Shown: positions 1 to 8,401 of the stretch, piece after piece
How positions within the stretch are numbered: position 1 is the first letter of the stretch
Layout: every line of letters begins with the position of its first letter
Assembly: GCA_947589175.1 (NCBI GenBank)
Contig: CANPZR010000013.1
Coordinates: 1-22,135 of the forward strand
DNA length: 22,135 bases
DNA from: an uncultured Lachnospiraceae bacterium
GTDB lineage: Bacteria; Bacillota; Clostridia; Lachnospirales; Lachnospiraceae
Reading direction: 5' to 3'
The notes under the pieces: model-generated
The model's database searches: none
Told to the model about the DNA's origin: nothing
The model's input: the letters and a program-made list of their open reading frames with translations, nothing else
Program-made: the position numbers and the translations under genes

Positions 1-867
1 CTCCATCACTGTGGGGAGAATAATAGCGTTGGCTACGCCGTGCGGCGTGTCATAGAGAGCGCCTAAGGGGTGAGCCATGGAGTGAACGATGCCCAGTCCC
101 ACATTGGAGAATCCCATGCCTGCCACATACTGTCCGAGAGCCATCCCCTCTCTTCCCTCCGGCGTGTTCTCGACAGCGCCGCGCAGGGAGCGGGAAATGA
201 TCTCGATTGCCTTTAAGTGGAACATATCGGAGAGTTCCCATGCGTCGGCGGTAATATAGCCCTCAATGGCATGTGTCAGCGCGTCCATGCCGGTAGCGGC
301 CGTCAGCCCCTTGGGCATGGAGGACATCATCTCGGAGTCCACAAATGCTACTACCGGAATATCCTTGGGATCTACGCAGACCATCTTCCGATTCTTCTCC
401 GCATCGGTGATCACGTAATTGATCGTAACCTCTGCCGCTGTTCCCGCCGTAGTAGGAACGGCAAAGATCGGAACGCATTTATTCTTCGTGGGAGCCACAC
501 CCTCTAAGCTGACCACATCCGCAAAATCCGGGTTTTTGATAATGATTCCGATAGCCTTGGCCGTATCCATGGAGGAACCGCCGCCGATAGCCACGATGTA
601 ATCTGCGCCGGACTTCTTGTAAGCCTCTACGCCGGTCTGAACGTTCTCAATCGTCGGATTGGGCTTGATATTGGAATACAGCTCATAGGCGAGTCCCGCG
701 CCGTCAAGAACGTCCAGCACCTTCTTAGTAACTCCGAATTTCACAAGATCCGGATCCGAGCACACAAATGCCTTTGTAAACCCTCTGCCCTTTGCTTCCG
801 TGGCGATCTCCTGAATCGCGCCTGCTCCGTGATACGACGTCTCATTCAGCACAAATCTGTTTGCCAT
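1..867 (-). CDS. fucO: Lactaldehyde reductase / 1,2-propanediol oxidoreductase, iron-dependent alcohol dehydrogenase (3' end cut by window edge)
   Basis: Catalyses NAD-dependent interconversion of lactaldehyde and 1,2-propanediol, a redox-balancing step of deoxysugar fermentation in the cytoplasm. The 289 visible residues align without gaps, as I recall it, to E. coli FucO (383 residues), so about 95 C-terminal residues are missing beyond the window. Seen: N-terminal MANRFVLNET, the dinucleotide-binding AIGGGSSMDT near residue 95, and PTTAGTAAEVT near 140. The metal ligands are the Asp and His of GMDALTH near 195-200, the His of VHSMAHPLG near 263, and the His of TPHGVAN near 277. The ATG at 867 follows an AAAGGAG site about 11 nt upstream. 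It has its own promoter (908-936), so it is probably separate from the rnr-smpB unit. Family assignment is firm; the physiological substrate is inferred from similarity. Confidence 0.93.
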   Translation of the reverse strand, partial: MANRFVLNETSYHGAGAIQEIATEAKGRGFTKAFVCSDPDLVKFGVTKKVLDVLDGAGLAYELYSNIKPNPTIENVQTGVEAYKKSGADYIVAIGGGSSMDTAKAIGIIIKNPDFADVVSLEGVAPTKNKCVPIFAVPTTAGTAAEVTINYVITDAEKNRKMVCVDPKDIPVVAFVDSEMMSSMPKGLTAATGMDALTHAIEGYITADAWELSDMFHLKAIEIISRSLRGAVENTPEGREGMALGQYVAGMGFSNVGLGIVHSMAHPLGALYDTPHGVANAIILPTVME

Positions 868-907
868 ACTTCTACCATCTCCTTTAAAAATATAATATTC
901 TTCTCCT

Positions 908-936
908 ATTGTAACGCAGAATCTTCTCTCTGTAAA
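908..936 (-). promoter_or_regulatory. Sigma-A type promoter for fucO
   Basis: On the minus strand TTTACA (936-931) and TACAAT (913-908) are separated by exactly 17 bp. The expected start is near 901, about 33 nt before the fucO ATG. It lies in the 104-bp gap after smpB. Called by eye; no terminator for smpB was recognised in the same gap. Confidence 0.6.
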
Positions 937-971
937 TATTTTTTCTCCCGAAACCCGTACGGATCCCGCAT

Positions 972-1439
972 CTACAGATTTTTCACCTTAAATTCGCGTT
1001 CCGCCGCTCTGCGCTGATCCCTTTTCGCGATATCCTGCCGCTTGTCATAGAGCTTTTTCCCCTTTGCCAGGGCGATTTCCACCTTAATCCTGCTCCCCTT
1101 AAAATAAACGCTCAGAGGAACCAGGGTATACCCCTTCTGCTCGATTTTCCCGATCAGCCTGCGGATCTCCTGCTTGTGCAGCAGAAGCTTGCGCACCCGG
1201 AGCGGATCCTTATTAAATATATTTCCCTTTTCATAGGGACTGACATGCATGCCGTAGAGCTGGATCTCATTATTTTTGTCAATGCGGATGAACGCCTCCT
1301 TGATGCTGCAGTGTCCCTGCCGGATCGACTTCACCTCTGTGCCCACCAGCTCAATGCCCGCCTCATATTTCTCCTCAATAAAATAGTCGTGCCAGACCTT
1401 TTTATTGTTCGCTATCAGTTTTGTGGATTCCTTGCCCAT
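972..1439 (-). CDS. smpB: SsrA-binding protein SmpB
   Basis: SmpB binds tmRNA and delivers it to stalled ribosomes in trans-translation. The 155-residue product has the usual family length. It shows the N-terminal IANNKKVWHDYFIEE, the GTEVKSIRQG segment that contacts tmRNA, YGMHVSPYEKGN, and the basic C-terminal tail with KGKKLYDKRQ followed by KRD, which enters the decoding centre. The ATG at 1439 is chosen because a GGGGAGGAAG site lies directly upstream; a longer in-frame extension to about 1499 would run into the end of rnr and has no match to the family. It starts 13 nt after the rnr stop, so it is co-transcribed with RNase R, which is recruited to tmRNA-tagged complexes in other bacteria. 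The ssrA RNA itself is not visible in this window. Confidence 0.97.
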   Translation of the reverse strand: MGKESTKLIANNKKVWHDYFIEEKYEAGIELVGTEVKSIRQGHCSIKEAFIRIDKNNEIQLYGMHVSPYEKGNIFNKDPLRVRKLLLHKQEIRRLIGKIEQKGYTLVPLSVYFKGSRIKVEIALAKGKKLYDKRQDIAKRDQRRAAEREFKVKNL

Positions 1440-1452
1440 TCTCTTCCTCCCC

Positions 1453-3426
1453 TCATATTCCCTGCGGTATGCCTTCGCTGTCCGCCATGGCAAAATCAAT
1501 AGTCCTTAAAAGCTTGTCCACAGAGGCCACCTTCACCCGGACCTGCTGTCCCATGCGGTATTCCTTTCCCGTGTGATGTCCCACCACCCGGTATTTTTCC
1601 TCCTGAAAATCATAGCGGTCGTCGCTCATGTCCGCCAGCCGGATCATGCCCTCCACAGTGTTGGGAAGTTCCACATAAATTCCCCAGGAAGTGACGCCGC
1701 TGATCACGCCTTCGTACTCCTCGCCGATGTGGGCGCTCATGTACTCCGCTTTTTTCATCTTCTCTACTTCCCGCTCCACATCGTCCGCACGCCGCTCCTT
1801 TTCGCTGGACTCCTCCGCCACGCCCGGCAGAATCTTCTCATAGTGCTCATACCGCTTTCCCTTGATGCCGTGACGCAGATTTTCCTTGATGATCCGGTGA
1901 ATCTGCAGATCCGGGTAACGGCGGATCGGCGAGGTAAAATGGCAGTAGTACCTCGTCGCCAGCCCGAAATGCCCCTCGTTGACCGTGGAGTATTTGGCTC
2001 TTTTCATGGAACGGAGAGTCAGACGACTGAGGAAATCCTCCTCCGGCGTGCCCTGTATCTTTCGAATCAGATTCTGGATTTCCTTCGGGCGGACCTGCTC
2101 GTTCCCCACCCGGAGATGATACCCGAAGCCCGCCGTCATGCGGGCCAGCTCCTCAATTTTCTCCGGGTCGGGATTCTCATGGGTCCGGTACACAAACGGC
2201 ACCTCCTGCCAGAAATATTCTTCCGCCACCGTCTGATTGGCCGCCAGCATAAACTCCTCGATAATCCGGGTGGCCACGTTGCTCTCATGGGGAATAATCT
2301 CTATCGGATGGCCCTTTTTGTCCAGAAGGATCTTGCACTCCGTAAATTCAAAATCAATCGATCCCTGTTTTTTCCGGTTCGTCCGCAAAATCCGCGCCAG
2401 CTCCTCCATATTTTCAAACAGGGGAATCAAATTCCGGTAGCGGGCGCATGTCTCCGGCTTATGGTTCGTCAGGATGTCGTTGACGTCGCTGTAATTCATC
2501 CGCTCTGTCACCCGGACGACCGTCTCGGCAATGCGGTGCCGGATCATCCGCCCCTTCCCGTCAAACGTCATAAAGCAGCTGAGAGCCAGCCGGTCCTCCC
2601 CCATATTCAGGGAACAGATGCCGTTGGACAGCTTGTGGGGCAGCATGGGAATCACCCGGTCCACCAGATACACGCTTGTCGCCCGGTTCAGGGCCTCTCT
2701 GTCCAGAGGCGAGTGCTCCGACACATAATGGGACACATCGGCGATGTGGACTCCCAGGTCGAACGTGCCGTCGTCATTCTTCTGCAGCGTAATGGCGTCA
2801 TCCAGATCCTTGGAATCCTCCCCGTCTATCGTCACGGTATCCACGCCGCGCATGTCCGTCCTTCCCTTCATCTGTTCGGGATATACCTGGTCCGGGACGC
2901 CCTCCGTCTGCCGCATCACCTCCGCGGGAAACTCCTCCGGAATCTCAAAGGCCTTCACAATAGACAGGATATCCACACCGGGATCGTTCACATGGCCTAT
3001 AATCTGGCTCACAAATCCCTCGGGGCTCTTTGTCCTGTCGCCGTAGCTCGTAATCTCCACCACGACCTTGTGGCCTTCCACAGCCCCCAGCGTCGCTCCC
3101 TTGGGAATGTAAATATCCCGGTTCAGCTTCTCATTGTCGGGAATCACAAAGGTAATCTTTCTGTTCCGGGTAAACGTTCCCACCAGAGAATGGGTCATTC
3201 TCTTGGTAATGCGAACCACTTCTCCCTCTTTCCGCCTTCCGCCTCTTCCGCCCGTCCCGATCAGGCGGATCTGCACGATGTCGCCGTGAAACGCGCCGCC
3301 GCAGGAGTTCTCAGGGATAAAGACGTCCTCTCCCTCTTCATCTCCCTCAATGGACACAAAGCCGAATCCCCGGCGGGTAGACATAAACTCCCCCGTCAGG
3401 AGCTTCTCTTTTTTCTTCCCTTTCAT
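1453..3426 (-). CDS. rnr: Ribonuclease R (3'-5' exoribonuclease), form without N-terminal HTH domain
   Basis: A processive 3'-5' exoribonuclease of the RNB family that degrades structured RNA, including tmRNA-bound messages. In the 657-residue product I see a first cold-shock domain (about 10-75, RRGFGFVS), a second (about 82-130), and the catalytic RNB domain from about 193. The metal-binding aspartates are in IDGEDSKDLDDAI at 200-212. A C-terminal S1 domain starts with EEYEGVISGVTSWGIYVELP. The ATG at 3426 follows GAGAGGAACT; an ATG at 3438 is the alternative. Upstream codons to 3507 run through a terminator hairpin and look non-coding. Compared with Bacillus RNase R, about 60-70 N-terminal residues (a winged helix) and the lysine-rich tail are absent. 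It is followed at once by smpB. Confidence 0.95.
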   Translation of the reverse strand: MKGKKKEKLLTGEFMSTRRGFGFVSIEGDEEGEDVFIPENSCGGAFHGDIVQIRLIGTGGRGGRRKEGEVVRITKRMTHSLVGTFTRNRKITFVIPDNEKLNRDIYIPKGATLGAVEGHKVVVEITSYGDRTKSPEGFVSQIIGHVNDPGVDILSIVKAFEIPEEFPAEVMRQTEGVPDQVYPEQMKGRTDMRGVDTVTIDGEDSKDLDDAITLQKNDDGTFDLGVHIADVSHYVSEHSPLDREALNRATSVYLVDRVIPMLPHKLSNGICSLNMGEDRLALSCFMTFDGKGRMIRHRIAETVVRVTERMNYSDVNDILTNHKPETCARYRNLIPLFENMEELARILRTNRKKQGSIDFEFTECKILLDKKGHPIEIIPHESNVATRIIEEFMLAANQTVAEEYFWQEVPFVYRTHENPDPEKIEELARMTAGFGYHLRVGNEQVRPKEIQNLIRKIQGTPEEDFLSRLTLRSMKRAKYSTVNEGHFGLATRYYCHFTSPIRRYPDLQIHRIIKENLRHGIKGKRYEHYEKILPGVAEESSEKERRADDVEREVEKMKKAEYMSAHIGEEYEGVISGVTSWGIYVELPNTVEGMIRLADMSDDRYDFQEEKYRVVGHHTGKEYRMGQQVRVKVASVDKLLRTIDFAMADSEGIPQGI

Positions 3427-3488
3427 AGTTCCTCTCATTCCGCCGCCCCTGCGGCCTCTCAATCCTGTGGCACAGACAGTGTACCAGT

Positions 3489-3521
3489 AAAAAGCACTTC
3501 CCCACATTCATGAAGAAGCGC
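3489..3521 (-). terminator. Rho-independent terminator after secG
   Basis: Read on the minus strand, 3521-3511 (GCGCTTCTTCA) pairs with 3504-3494 (TGGGGAAGTGC) over 11 positions including G-U pairs, with a 6-nt loop, and is followed by five T (3493-3489). It lies 46 nt after the secG stop and separates ftsZ-secG from rnr-smpB, either fully or as an attenuator. I did not find a convincing promoter between it and rnr. Confidence 0.6.
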
Positions 3522-3567
3522 CCAGAAAAAATCTAAAGTTATCGTCATACGCAGGCTCGCCTGAAAA

Positions 3568-3810
3568 TCAGTCCAGCCACGAAGTACAAAGCACAATGGA
3601 GAGAATGATAAATACGGCTGCCAAAACGGCTGTGACCTTTACCTTGATTCCCTCTGAGGAACGTCCCTTGTTCCGGGTCCAGTAAGAATCTGCTGCTCCC
3701 GATACCGCGCCAAGACCGGAATCCTTCCCCTCCTGCATCAATACTACAATAACGATTGCCACGCATACGATAATGTATATAATCGTAGCGATCAGCTTCA
3801 GTGTGCTCAT
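3568..3810 (-). CDS. secG: Preprotein translocase subunit SecG
   Basis: Small membrane subunit of the SecYEG export channel that helps SecA-driven translocation. The 80-residue product has two hydrophobic segments (about 5-25 and 57-77). They flank the conserved cytoplasmic loop with VLMQEGKDSGLGAVSG, which contains the family QEGK...GLG signature; length is normal. The ATG at 3810 is only 2 nt after the ftsZ stop, and its AGGAGG ribosome binding site is made from the last codons of ftsZ, so the two are translationally linked. A terminator hairpin follows. In clostridia secG often sits next to rnr and smpB, as here. Confidence 0.95.
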   Translation of the reverse strand: MSTLKLIATIIYIIVCVAIVIVVLMQEGKDSGLGAVSGAADSYWTRNKGRSSEGIKVKVTAVLAAVFIILSIVLCTSWLD

Positions 3811-3812
3811 GA

Positions 3813-5066
3813 TCAGCCCTCCTGTTTCTTATTTTGAATAAAAGTCGGGATCTTTATGCCTTCAATCCCCTGCTTGTCACCGGTTCCCGAACGCACGGAG
3901 CTGCGCGGCGTGATGACAGACATCTCCTCATTCAGAGAGGATCCCGCCGGACTGGCCGGGGGCACGCTGGACACCGGAGAACGGCTCTGAGTCCCCATGC
4001 CGTCCAAAAAACTCAGTCCGCTCCTGGTCGGCGTGGTCGTCTTGCTCTTACTCAGGAAACTGGGCGTGCTGCCGAACTTGGCGTTGAACCCGTTCATCAT
4101 ATTGGGCGACTCGCCGTCGTCCAGGCCGGTGGCAATCACCGTGATCGTAACGGTATCCGAAGCGGTCTCATCGTACATGGCGCCAAAGATAATCGTCGCT
4201 TCCTCTCCAGCCAGCTCCTGAACATAGGAAGCTGCCTCGTTGGCCTCCAGAAGGCTGACCTCACCGGATACATTGATAATAACATGGGTCGCCCCATCGA
4301 TGGTAGTCTCCAAAAGAGGACTGGTGATGGCCTGCTTCACAGCCTCCACACACTTGTCGTCGCCTCTTCCCACGCCGATTCCGATATGTGCAATACCCTT
4401 GTCCTTCATGACGGTCTGAACGTCCGCGAAGTCCAGGTTGATAAGTGCCGGCGTGTTGATCAGATCCGTGATGCCCTGAACGCCCTGCTGCAATACCTCG
4501 TCCGCCTTCTTCAGCGCCTCCGGCATCGTCGTCCGGCGGTCGCAGATGGCAAGAAGCTTGTCATTGGGAATGACGATCAACGTGTCCACACACTCTTTCA
4601 ATTTATCTACACCGCCGATGGCATTGGTCATGCGGTTCTTTCCCTCAAAGCTGAACGGCTTCGTCACAATGCCCACGGTGAGCTTGCCCATCTCCTTGGC
4701 GATCCGGGCGATCACCGGAGCCGCTCCGGTTCCTGTCCCGCCGCCCATGCCGCAGGTGACGAATACCATGTCCGCGTCCTTGACGACCTCGGCTAACTCT
4801 TCTTTGCTCTCCTCGGCTGCCTTCTCGCCGATCTCAGGCTTTGCTCCCGCGCCAAGCCCTTTCGTCAGTTTCTCTCCGATCTGAATGCAGACCGGAGCCT
4901 TGCAGCGCTGTAATATCTGCTTGTCCGTATTCACACAGACGAACTCTACACCTTTAATCCCCTCGTCTATCATGCGATTGACAGCGTTGTTTCCGGCTCC
5001 GCCCACTCCGACGACAAGCAGGTTCGCAGCCATATTCTCTGCCTCGCTGGTCATAATCTCTAACAC
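3813..5066 (-). CDS. ftsZ: Cell division protein FtsZ (tubulin-like GTPase)
   Basis: FtsZ polymerises with GTP into the Z ring that organises septation. The 417-residue product shows the N-terminal VVGVGGAGNNAVNRM, the tubulin signature GGGTGTG at 108-114, and the T7 synergy loop with NLDFADV near 210-216. A Ser/Thr/Pro-rich linker (about 320-400) leads to the C-terminal peptide IKIPTFIQNK, which binds partners such as FtsA or SepF. I chose the GTG start at 5066: AAGGAGG at 5080-5074 is 7 nt away, and the resulting start, MLEIMTSEAE, resembles clostridial homologues. The in-frame ATG at 5054 would be too far from that site. Upstream lie a 109-bp AT-rich gap with a likely promoter and then divIB; ftsA is absent. 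Confidence 0.97.
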   Translation of the reverse strand: MLEIMTSEAENMAANLLVVGVGGAGNNAVNRMIDEGIKGVEFVCVNTDKQILQRCKAPVCIQIGEKLTKGLGAGAKPEIGEKAAEESKEELAEVVKDADMVFVTCGMGGGTGTGAAPVIARIAKEMGKLTVGIVTKPFSFEGKNRMTNAIGGVDKLKECVDTLIVIPNDKLLAICDRRTTMPEALKKADEVLQQGVQGITDLINTPALINLDFADVQTVMKDKGIAHIGIGVGRGDDKCVEAVKQAITSPLLETTIDGATHVIINVSGEVSLLEANEAASYVQELAGEEATIIFGAMYDETASDTVTITVIATGLDDGESPNMMNGFNAKFGSTPSFLSKSKTTTPTRSGLSFLDGMGTQSRSPVSSVPPASPAGSSLNEEMSVITPRSSVRSGTGDKQGIEGIKIPTFIQNKKQEG

Positions 5067-5122
5067 TACAGTTCCTCCTTCTAAATAGGAATAGAATAGT
5101 CCTTTTAAGTCACATATATTAT

Positions 5123-5151
5123 ATAATACTTTTTTTCCCATAAATAATCAA
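5123..5151 (-). promoter_or_regulatory. Possible ftsZ promoter
   Basis: In the AT-rich divIB-ftsZ gap, TTGATT (5151-5146) and TATTAT (5128-5123) are 17 bp apart on the minus strand. A perfect TATAAT (5123-5118) overlaps the -10 but would be 22 bp from this -35. It would give FtsZ a dose control independent of the mraZ promoter. Confidence 0.45.
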
Positions 5152-5175
5152 GTAGAAATTTTTAATTCCCCGGAT

Positions 5176-5892
5176 TTAATTTTTGGTTTCCAGTATTACA
5201 TCCCCCTTAACTTCGTAGTTTCTCATGTCCAGATCCCCTTTCAGATTTTTTTCTCTGGCGGTGGAAAGAATCCCGGCCAGGGCGGAAATCTCCTCATCGT
5301 AATTGTCCTGGCGCCCCAGGAGCACCCGGATGTCCCCGGAGTAGAGAAACACTTCGTCCTTCTCATTGAACCGGGCCTTGTCCCACGTGATGCCGTAGTG
5401 CTGGAAAAGATTGGAAAGATTCATGATCTGCTCCAGCTGCATCTCATCCTCCATCTTGACCTTCTCATATATGGTAAATGTGGTGAGGCTCTCTGTTTCG
5501 AACAGCGGAATCCCTTCCATGGGATCCGACGAGCTCAAAAGCACCATGCCGTCCTTATCAAAATATATGTACTGGCTGGCATAGGAAATGCCCGCCACAA
5601 TGCTCTTCTCGTAGAGATGGACATGGATCTCGCCGGGGGACGGGTAAGAGACCTCGTACTCCCGCACATAGGGAAGCTCGGGCGTCAGCGACAATTTGTT
5701 CATCAGCCAGAACGTCAGGACATTCCGGTAGAGGACGTTGTCCTGGAACGTCTCCGCCATCTCCTCCTCGCCGTAAAAGGTATTGCCCTCAAAGGAGACC
5801 TTTCTCACATGGAAAAAAAACAGACAGAACACCACGGCCGCCGCAATGGCCAGCATGATGATCCACTTTCCCATTTGTCGTCTGCGATCCAT
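5176..5892 (-). CDS. divIB: Cell division protein DivIB/FtsQ
   Basis: A bitopic septal protein that with FtsL and DivIC scaffolds and activates the FtsW-PBP synthase. The 238-residue product has a short basic cytoplasmic tail (MDRRRQMGK), one transmembrane helix (about 10-27), and an extracytoplasmic POTRA domain starting at HVRKVSFEGNTFYGEEEM with the typical beta-alpha-alpha pattern. After that comes a less conserved beta region (YFDKDGMVLL, RVLLGRQDNY). Identification rests on topology, the POTRA pattern and synteny between murA and ftsZ. The ATG at 5892 has GGAAG upstream and lies 30 nt after the murA stop. Short relative to E. coli FtsQ but normal for clostridial DivIB. Confidence 0.9.
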   Translation of the reverse strand: MDRRRQMGKWIIMLAIAAAVVFCLFFFHVRKVSFEGNTFYGEEEMAETFQDNVLYRNVLTFWLMNKLSLTPELPYVREYEVSYPSPGEIHVHLYEKSIVAGISYASQYIYFDKDGMVLLSSSDPMEGIPLFETESLTTFTIYEKVKMEDEMQLEQIMNLSNLFQHYGITWDKARFNEKDEVFLYSGDIRVLLGRQDNYDEEISALAGILSTAREKNLKGDLDMRNYEVKGDVILETKN

Positions 5893-5922
5893 TATGCTTC
5901 TTCCTTTCCCTCGTTGTATCTC

Positions 5923-7179
5923 TCAGGCGTCCGGCCGCCGCCTCGCCCGCAGCCCCAGAGCCCGCATCTGCTCTTCCATTTTCTCGTATCCTCTGTCGAT
6001 ATAGCGGCTCTGGCGGATCTCCGAGACGCCCTCCGCCATGGCGGCCGCAATGAGAAGTCCCGCGCCGCTGCGCAGATCATCCGCCCGCACAGTGCCGCTG
6101 TGCAGCCTTGTCACGCCGGTAATCCGGGCCCTGCTGCTGACAAAATCAATGTCCGCCCCCAGTTTCCGCAGCTGGAGGACCATTCGGAACCGGTTCTCAA
6201 AAATTCCCTCCTCGATAGTGCTGACTCCCCGGGCTTTCGTCAGAACCGCCATAAGCAGGGACTGGCCGTCCGTGGGATAGCCGGGATAAGGTCTGGTACA
6301 GATATAGGGAATCCGTCCCGGGACGCTGCGCTGGCGGATTCGGATCCCCTCCGGATCCGCCAGCAGCTGGCATCCCAGTGTCTCCAGAACCCGTTTTTCC
6401 TCTGCCGGCACCGGCTCTTTCATCCTCAGAAACGCCTCGCCGCCGCACCCCGCCGCAAACATGGCATGGGTCAGGAACACGATCCGGTCCGCCCCTAAGT
6501 TCCACTCGGTTCCATGGAGCCGCTCTACGCCCCGGATTCGGATTCTGGAAGTGCCGGCTCCCTGCACGCGGGCCCCCATAGCGTTTAAAAAACCGCACAA
6601 TTCCACAATTTCCGGCTCCCTGGCCGCTCCGCGGATCACCGTGTCCCCCTCCGCGCGCACCGCCGCCAGCAGTATGTTTTCCGTAGCGCCTACGCTGGGA
6701 AAAGGGAGCGGGATTTCCGCGCCCCGCAGTTTTCCCGCGCACTGGCACCGGATAAATTCCCCGGACTCTTCTGTCACGGCTCCCATTCGGGCAAAGGCCG
6801 CCAGGTGCATGTCAATGGGCCGCCTTCCAATGGAACACCCGCCGGGATAGTGAATCTTCACCCGGCGGCAGCGCGCCAGCATGCTTCCCAGAAAAAGCAC
6901 GGACGCCCGCAGCTCTCCCACTGTTTTCTCCTCGATCACATCATTTTTCACTTCATCCGCCCGGAGGACAAGGCTTCCGTCCGCATAAGCGGCCTTTCCG
7001 CCGATGCTGCGTATGACCCTCTCCATCCCGTGCACGTCCAGAATATCCGGGCAGTGGCGTATCACCGTCGTCTCCCGGCACAAAAGCGACGCCGCCATCA
7101 TCGGAAGCACCGCGTTTTTGGAACCCTGGACCGTCAGCTCCCCCTGCACGGGGACGCCTCCGCAGACCTCTATCGCCAT
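5923..7179 (-). CDS. murA: UDP-N-acetylglucosamine 1-carboxyvinyltransferase (MurA)
   Basis: Transfers enolpyruvate from PEP to UDP-GlcNAc, the first committed step of peptidoglycan synthesis, in the cytoplasm. The 418-residue product keeps the catalytic set known from E. coli MurA. It has Lys-Asn of GSKNA at 21-22, the loop Cys in PGGCSIGRRPID (the fosfomycin target in the family), Asp of YPTDGQ, Arg of IFENRF, DDLRSGA, and Arg of YIDRGYE. One segment is divergent: where the family usually has DRIE followed by a Gly-Thr, this protein reads ADRIVFLTH. The C-terminal tail is unusually arginine-rich (RARRRPDA). Start at 7179 has GGTGAG upstream. It sits between ftsW and divIB, where Bacillus has murG-murB. 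Confidence 0.93.
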   Translation of the reverse strand: MAIEVCGGVPVQGELTVQGSKNAVLPMMAASLLCRETTVIRHCPDILDVHGMERVIRSIGGKAAYADGSLVLRADEVKNDVIEEKTVGELRASVLFLGSMLARCRRVKIHYPGGCSIGRRPIDMHLAAFARMGAVTEESGEFIRCQCAGKLRGAEIPLPFPSVGATENILLAAVRAEGDTVIRGAAREPEIVELCGFLNAMGARVQGAGTSRIRIRGVERLHGTEWNLGADRIVFLTHAMFAAGCGGEAFLRMKEPVPAEEKRVLETLGCQLLADPEGIRIRQRSVPGRIPYICTRPYPGYPTDGQSLLMAVLTKARGVSTIEEGIFENRFRMVLQLRKLGADIDFVSSRARITGVTRLHSGTVRADDLRSGAGLLIAAAMAEGVSEIRQSRYIDRGYEKMEEQMRALGLRARRRPDA

Positions 7180-7230
7180 TTGCTCACCATACCAATATGA
7201 TCTTATTCCTATTGTATGTGAGCCCCTTTC

Positions 7231-8367
7231 CTACGTGCTTTTACACTTTGAAGAAATCCCTAACACCAGTCCCATCTCCGCCATCAGGATCATGACGGAG
7301 GTTCCCCCGTAGCTGATAAAGGGAAGGGGAATGCCGGTAGAGGGCATGGAATTGGTCACCACGGCAATATTGATCACAACCTGTGACGCAATGTGAATCA
7401 TAACTCCCGTACAGATCAAAGCCGAGAACAGATCCGGCGCATTCATGGCCGTGTTCAGCACGCGCCACAGCAGAATGATGAACATGATAATCACAATGCC
7501 GGCGCCCACCATCCCCAGTTCCTCGCAGATAATGGAAAAAATCATGTCGTTGTGGGACTCCGGGATAAACCCCAGCTTCTGCATGCTCTCTCCCAGACCG
7601 GCGCCGAACACCCCGCCAGAGGCAATGGCGTACAGCCCCTGCAGAATCTGATACCCCTTGGGATGGGTCTCCACGTTGCGCCAGATCTGCAGGCGCTCCA
7701 TGCGGAAGCCCTCGCCGAAAAATATGTACAGGCCAATGAGCCCCGCGCCCACAAGCGCGAGAATAACGTACAGCCGTTTATTTTTCGCGGAGATAAAACA
7801 CATGCCAAAGGCAATCACGAACACGACAATGGCCGTGCTCAGGTTTTCCTTCGCCACCAGTATAATCAAGAGCCCCACCGGAAGGAAGACCCGGGCAATG
7901 CCGGAAATCGACCCCATCTCCCGGGGGCGCTTTTGTATAAAATACGCCGCCACTAAAATCACGGCGATCTTGGTGATCTCCGAGGGCTGGAAGGACAAAG
8001 GACCGATGTAGATCCAGCGCCTGGCGTCGTTTAAGTTGGCGCCGATAAAGAGCACTAACACCTGCAGCGCCACCGCCACCCAGTAGATCAGCGTGATAAA
8101 GCGGATCTTCAGAACGGGAAGGTGGCTCAGGTACAGCTTATAGGGAAACCGGCTGACTAACAGCATGGCAATGATCCCCGCCGCCACGCCCACAGCCTGT
8201 TTTTTCAGAAAATAGGCGGAGTCCCCGAACTTCACCTGAGAAGTGTAGGAGCTGGCGCTGTAGATCATCAGCATGCCGAATCCCACCAGGCACAGCGTAA
8301 TCAGAAGCAGACTGTAGTCAAAAGAGCTGGCCGCTGTATTCGGTTGTCTGTCCCCGTCTCTCCTCAC
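7231..8367 (-). CDS. ftsW: SEDS-family peptidoglycan glycosyltransferase FtsW
   Basis: Integral membrane polymerase that extends glycan strands from lipid II at the septum together with a class B PBP. The 378-residue product has about ten hydrophobic segments and the SEDS hallmarks: IYSASSY in the first membrane segment, ARRWIYIGPLSFQPSEITK, and PESHNDMIFSIICEELG with the catalytic Asp. The C-terminal PLPFISYGGTSV is also present. Start is a GTG at 8367 with AGGAGGG 7 nt upstream; no ATG fits as well. It could equally be labelled SpoVE; the position in the division cluster favours a septal role. murA follows after 51 nt. Confidence 0.93.
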   Translation of the reverse strand: MRRDGDRQPNTAASSFDYSLLLITLCLVGFGMLMIYSASSYTSQVKFGDSAYFLKKQAVGVAAGIIAMLLVSRFPYKLYLSHLPVLKIRFITLIYWVAVALQVLVLFIGANLNDARRWIYIGPLSFQPSEITKIAVILVAAYFIQKRPREMGSISGIARVFLPVGLLIILVAKENLSTAIVVFVIAFGMCFISAKNKRLYVILALVGAGLIGLYIFFGEGFRMERLQIWRNVETHPKGYQILQGLYAIASGGVFGAGLGESMQKLGFIPESHNDMIFSIICEELGMVGAGIVIIMFIILLWRVLNTAMNAPDLFSALICTGVMIHIASQVVINIAVVTNSMPSTGIPLPFISYGGTSVMILMAEMGLVLGISSKCKST

Positions 8368-8401
8368 AGGCTATCCCTCCTAAATCAAAAATTGTCAATC
8401 C

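Noticed and set aside
868..971. Search for the tmRNA gene (ssrA) next to smpB
   Set aside because: The gap is only 104 bp and shows no tRNA-like acceptor or tag-coding sequence; only the fucO promoter is seen.
3427..3507. In-frame 5' extension of rnr beginning MWGSAFYW
   Set aside because: It runs through the loop and arm of the terminator hairpin, has no ribosome binding site, and does not resemble the RNase R N-terminal domain.
1573..3513. Long plus-strand open frame opposite rnr (646 codons)
   Set aside because: Exactly antisense to a well-conserved gene, His/Arg/Pro-rich low-quality protein with no motif and no upstream ribosome binding site; a shadow of codon bias.
3834..4796. Plus-strand open frame opposite ftsZ
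   Set aside because: Arg/His-rich antisense translation of ftsZ; no motif.
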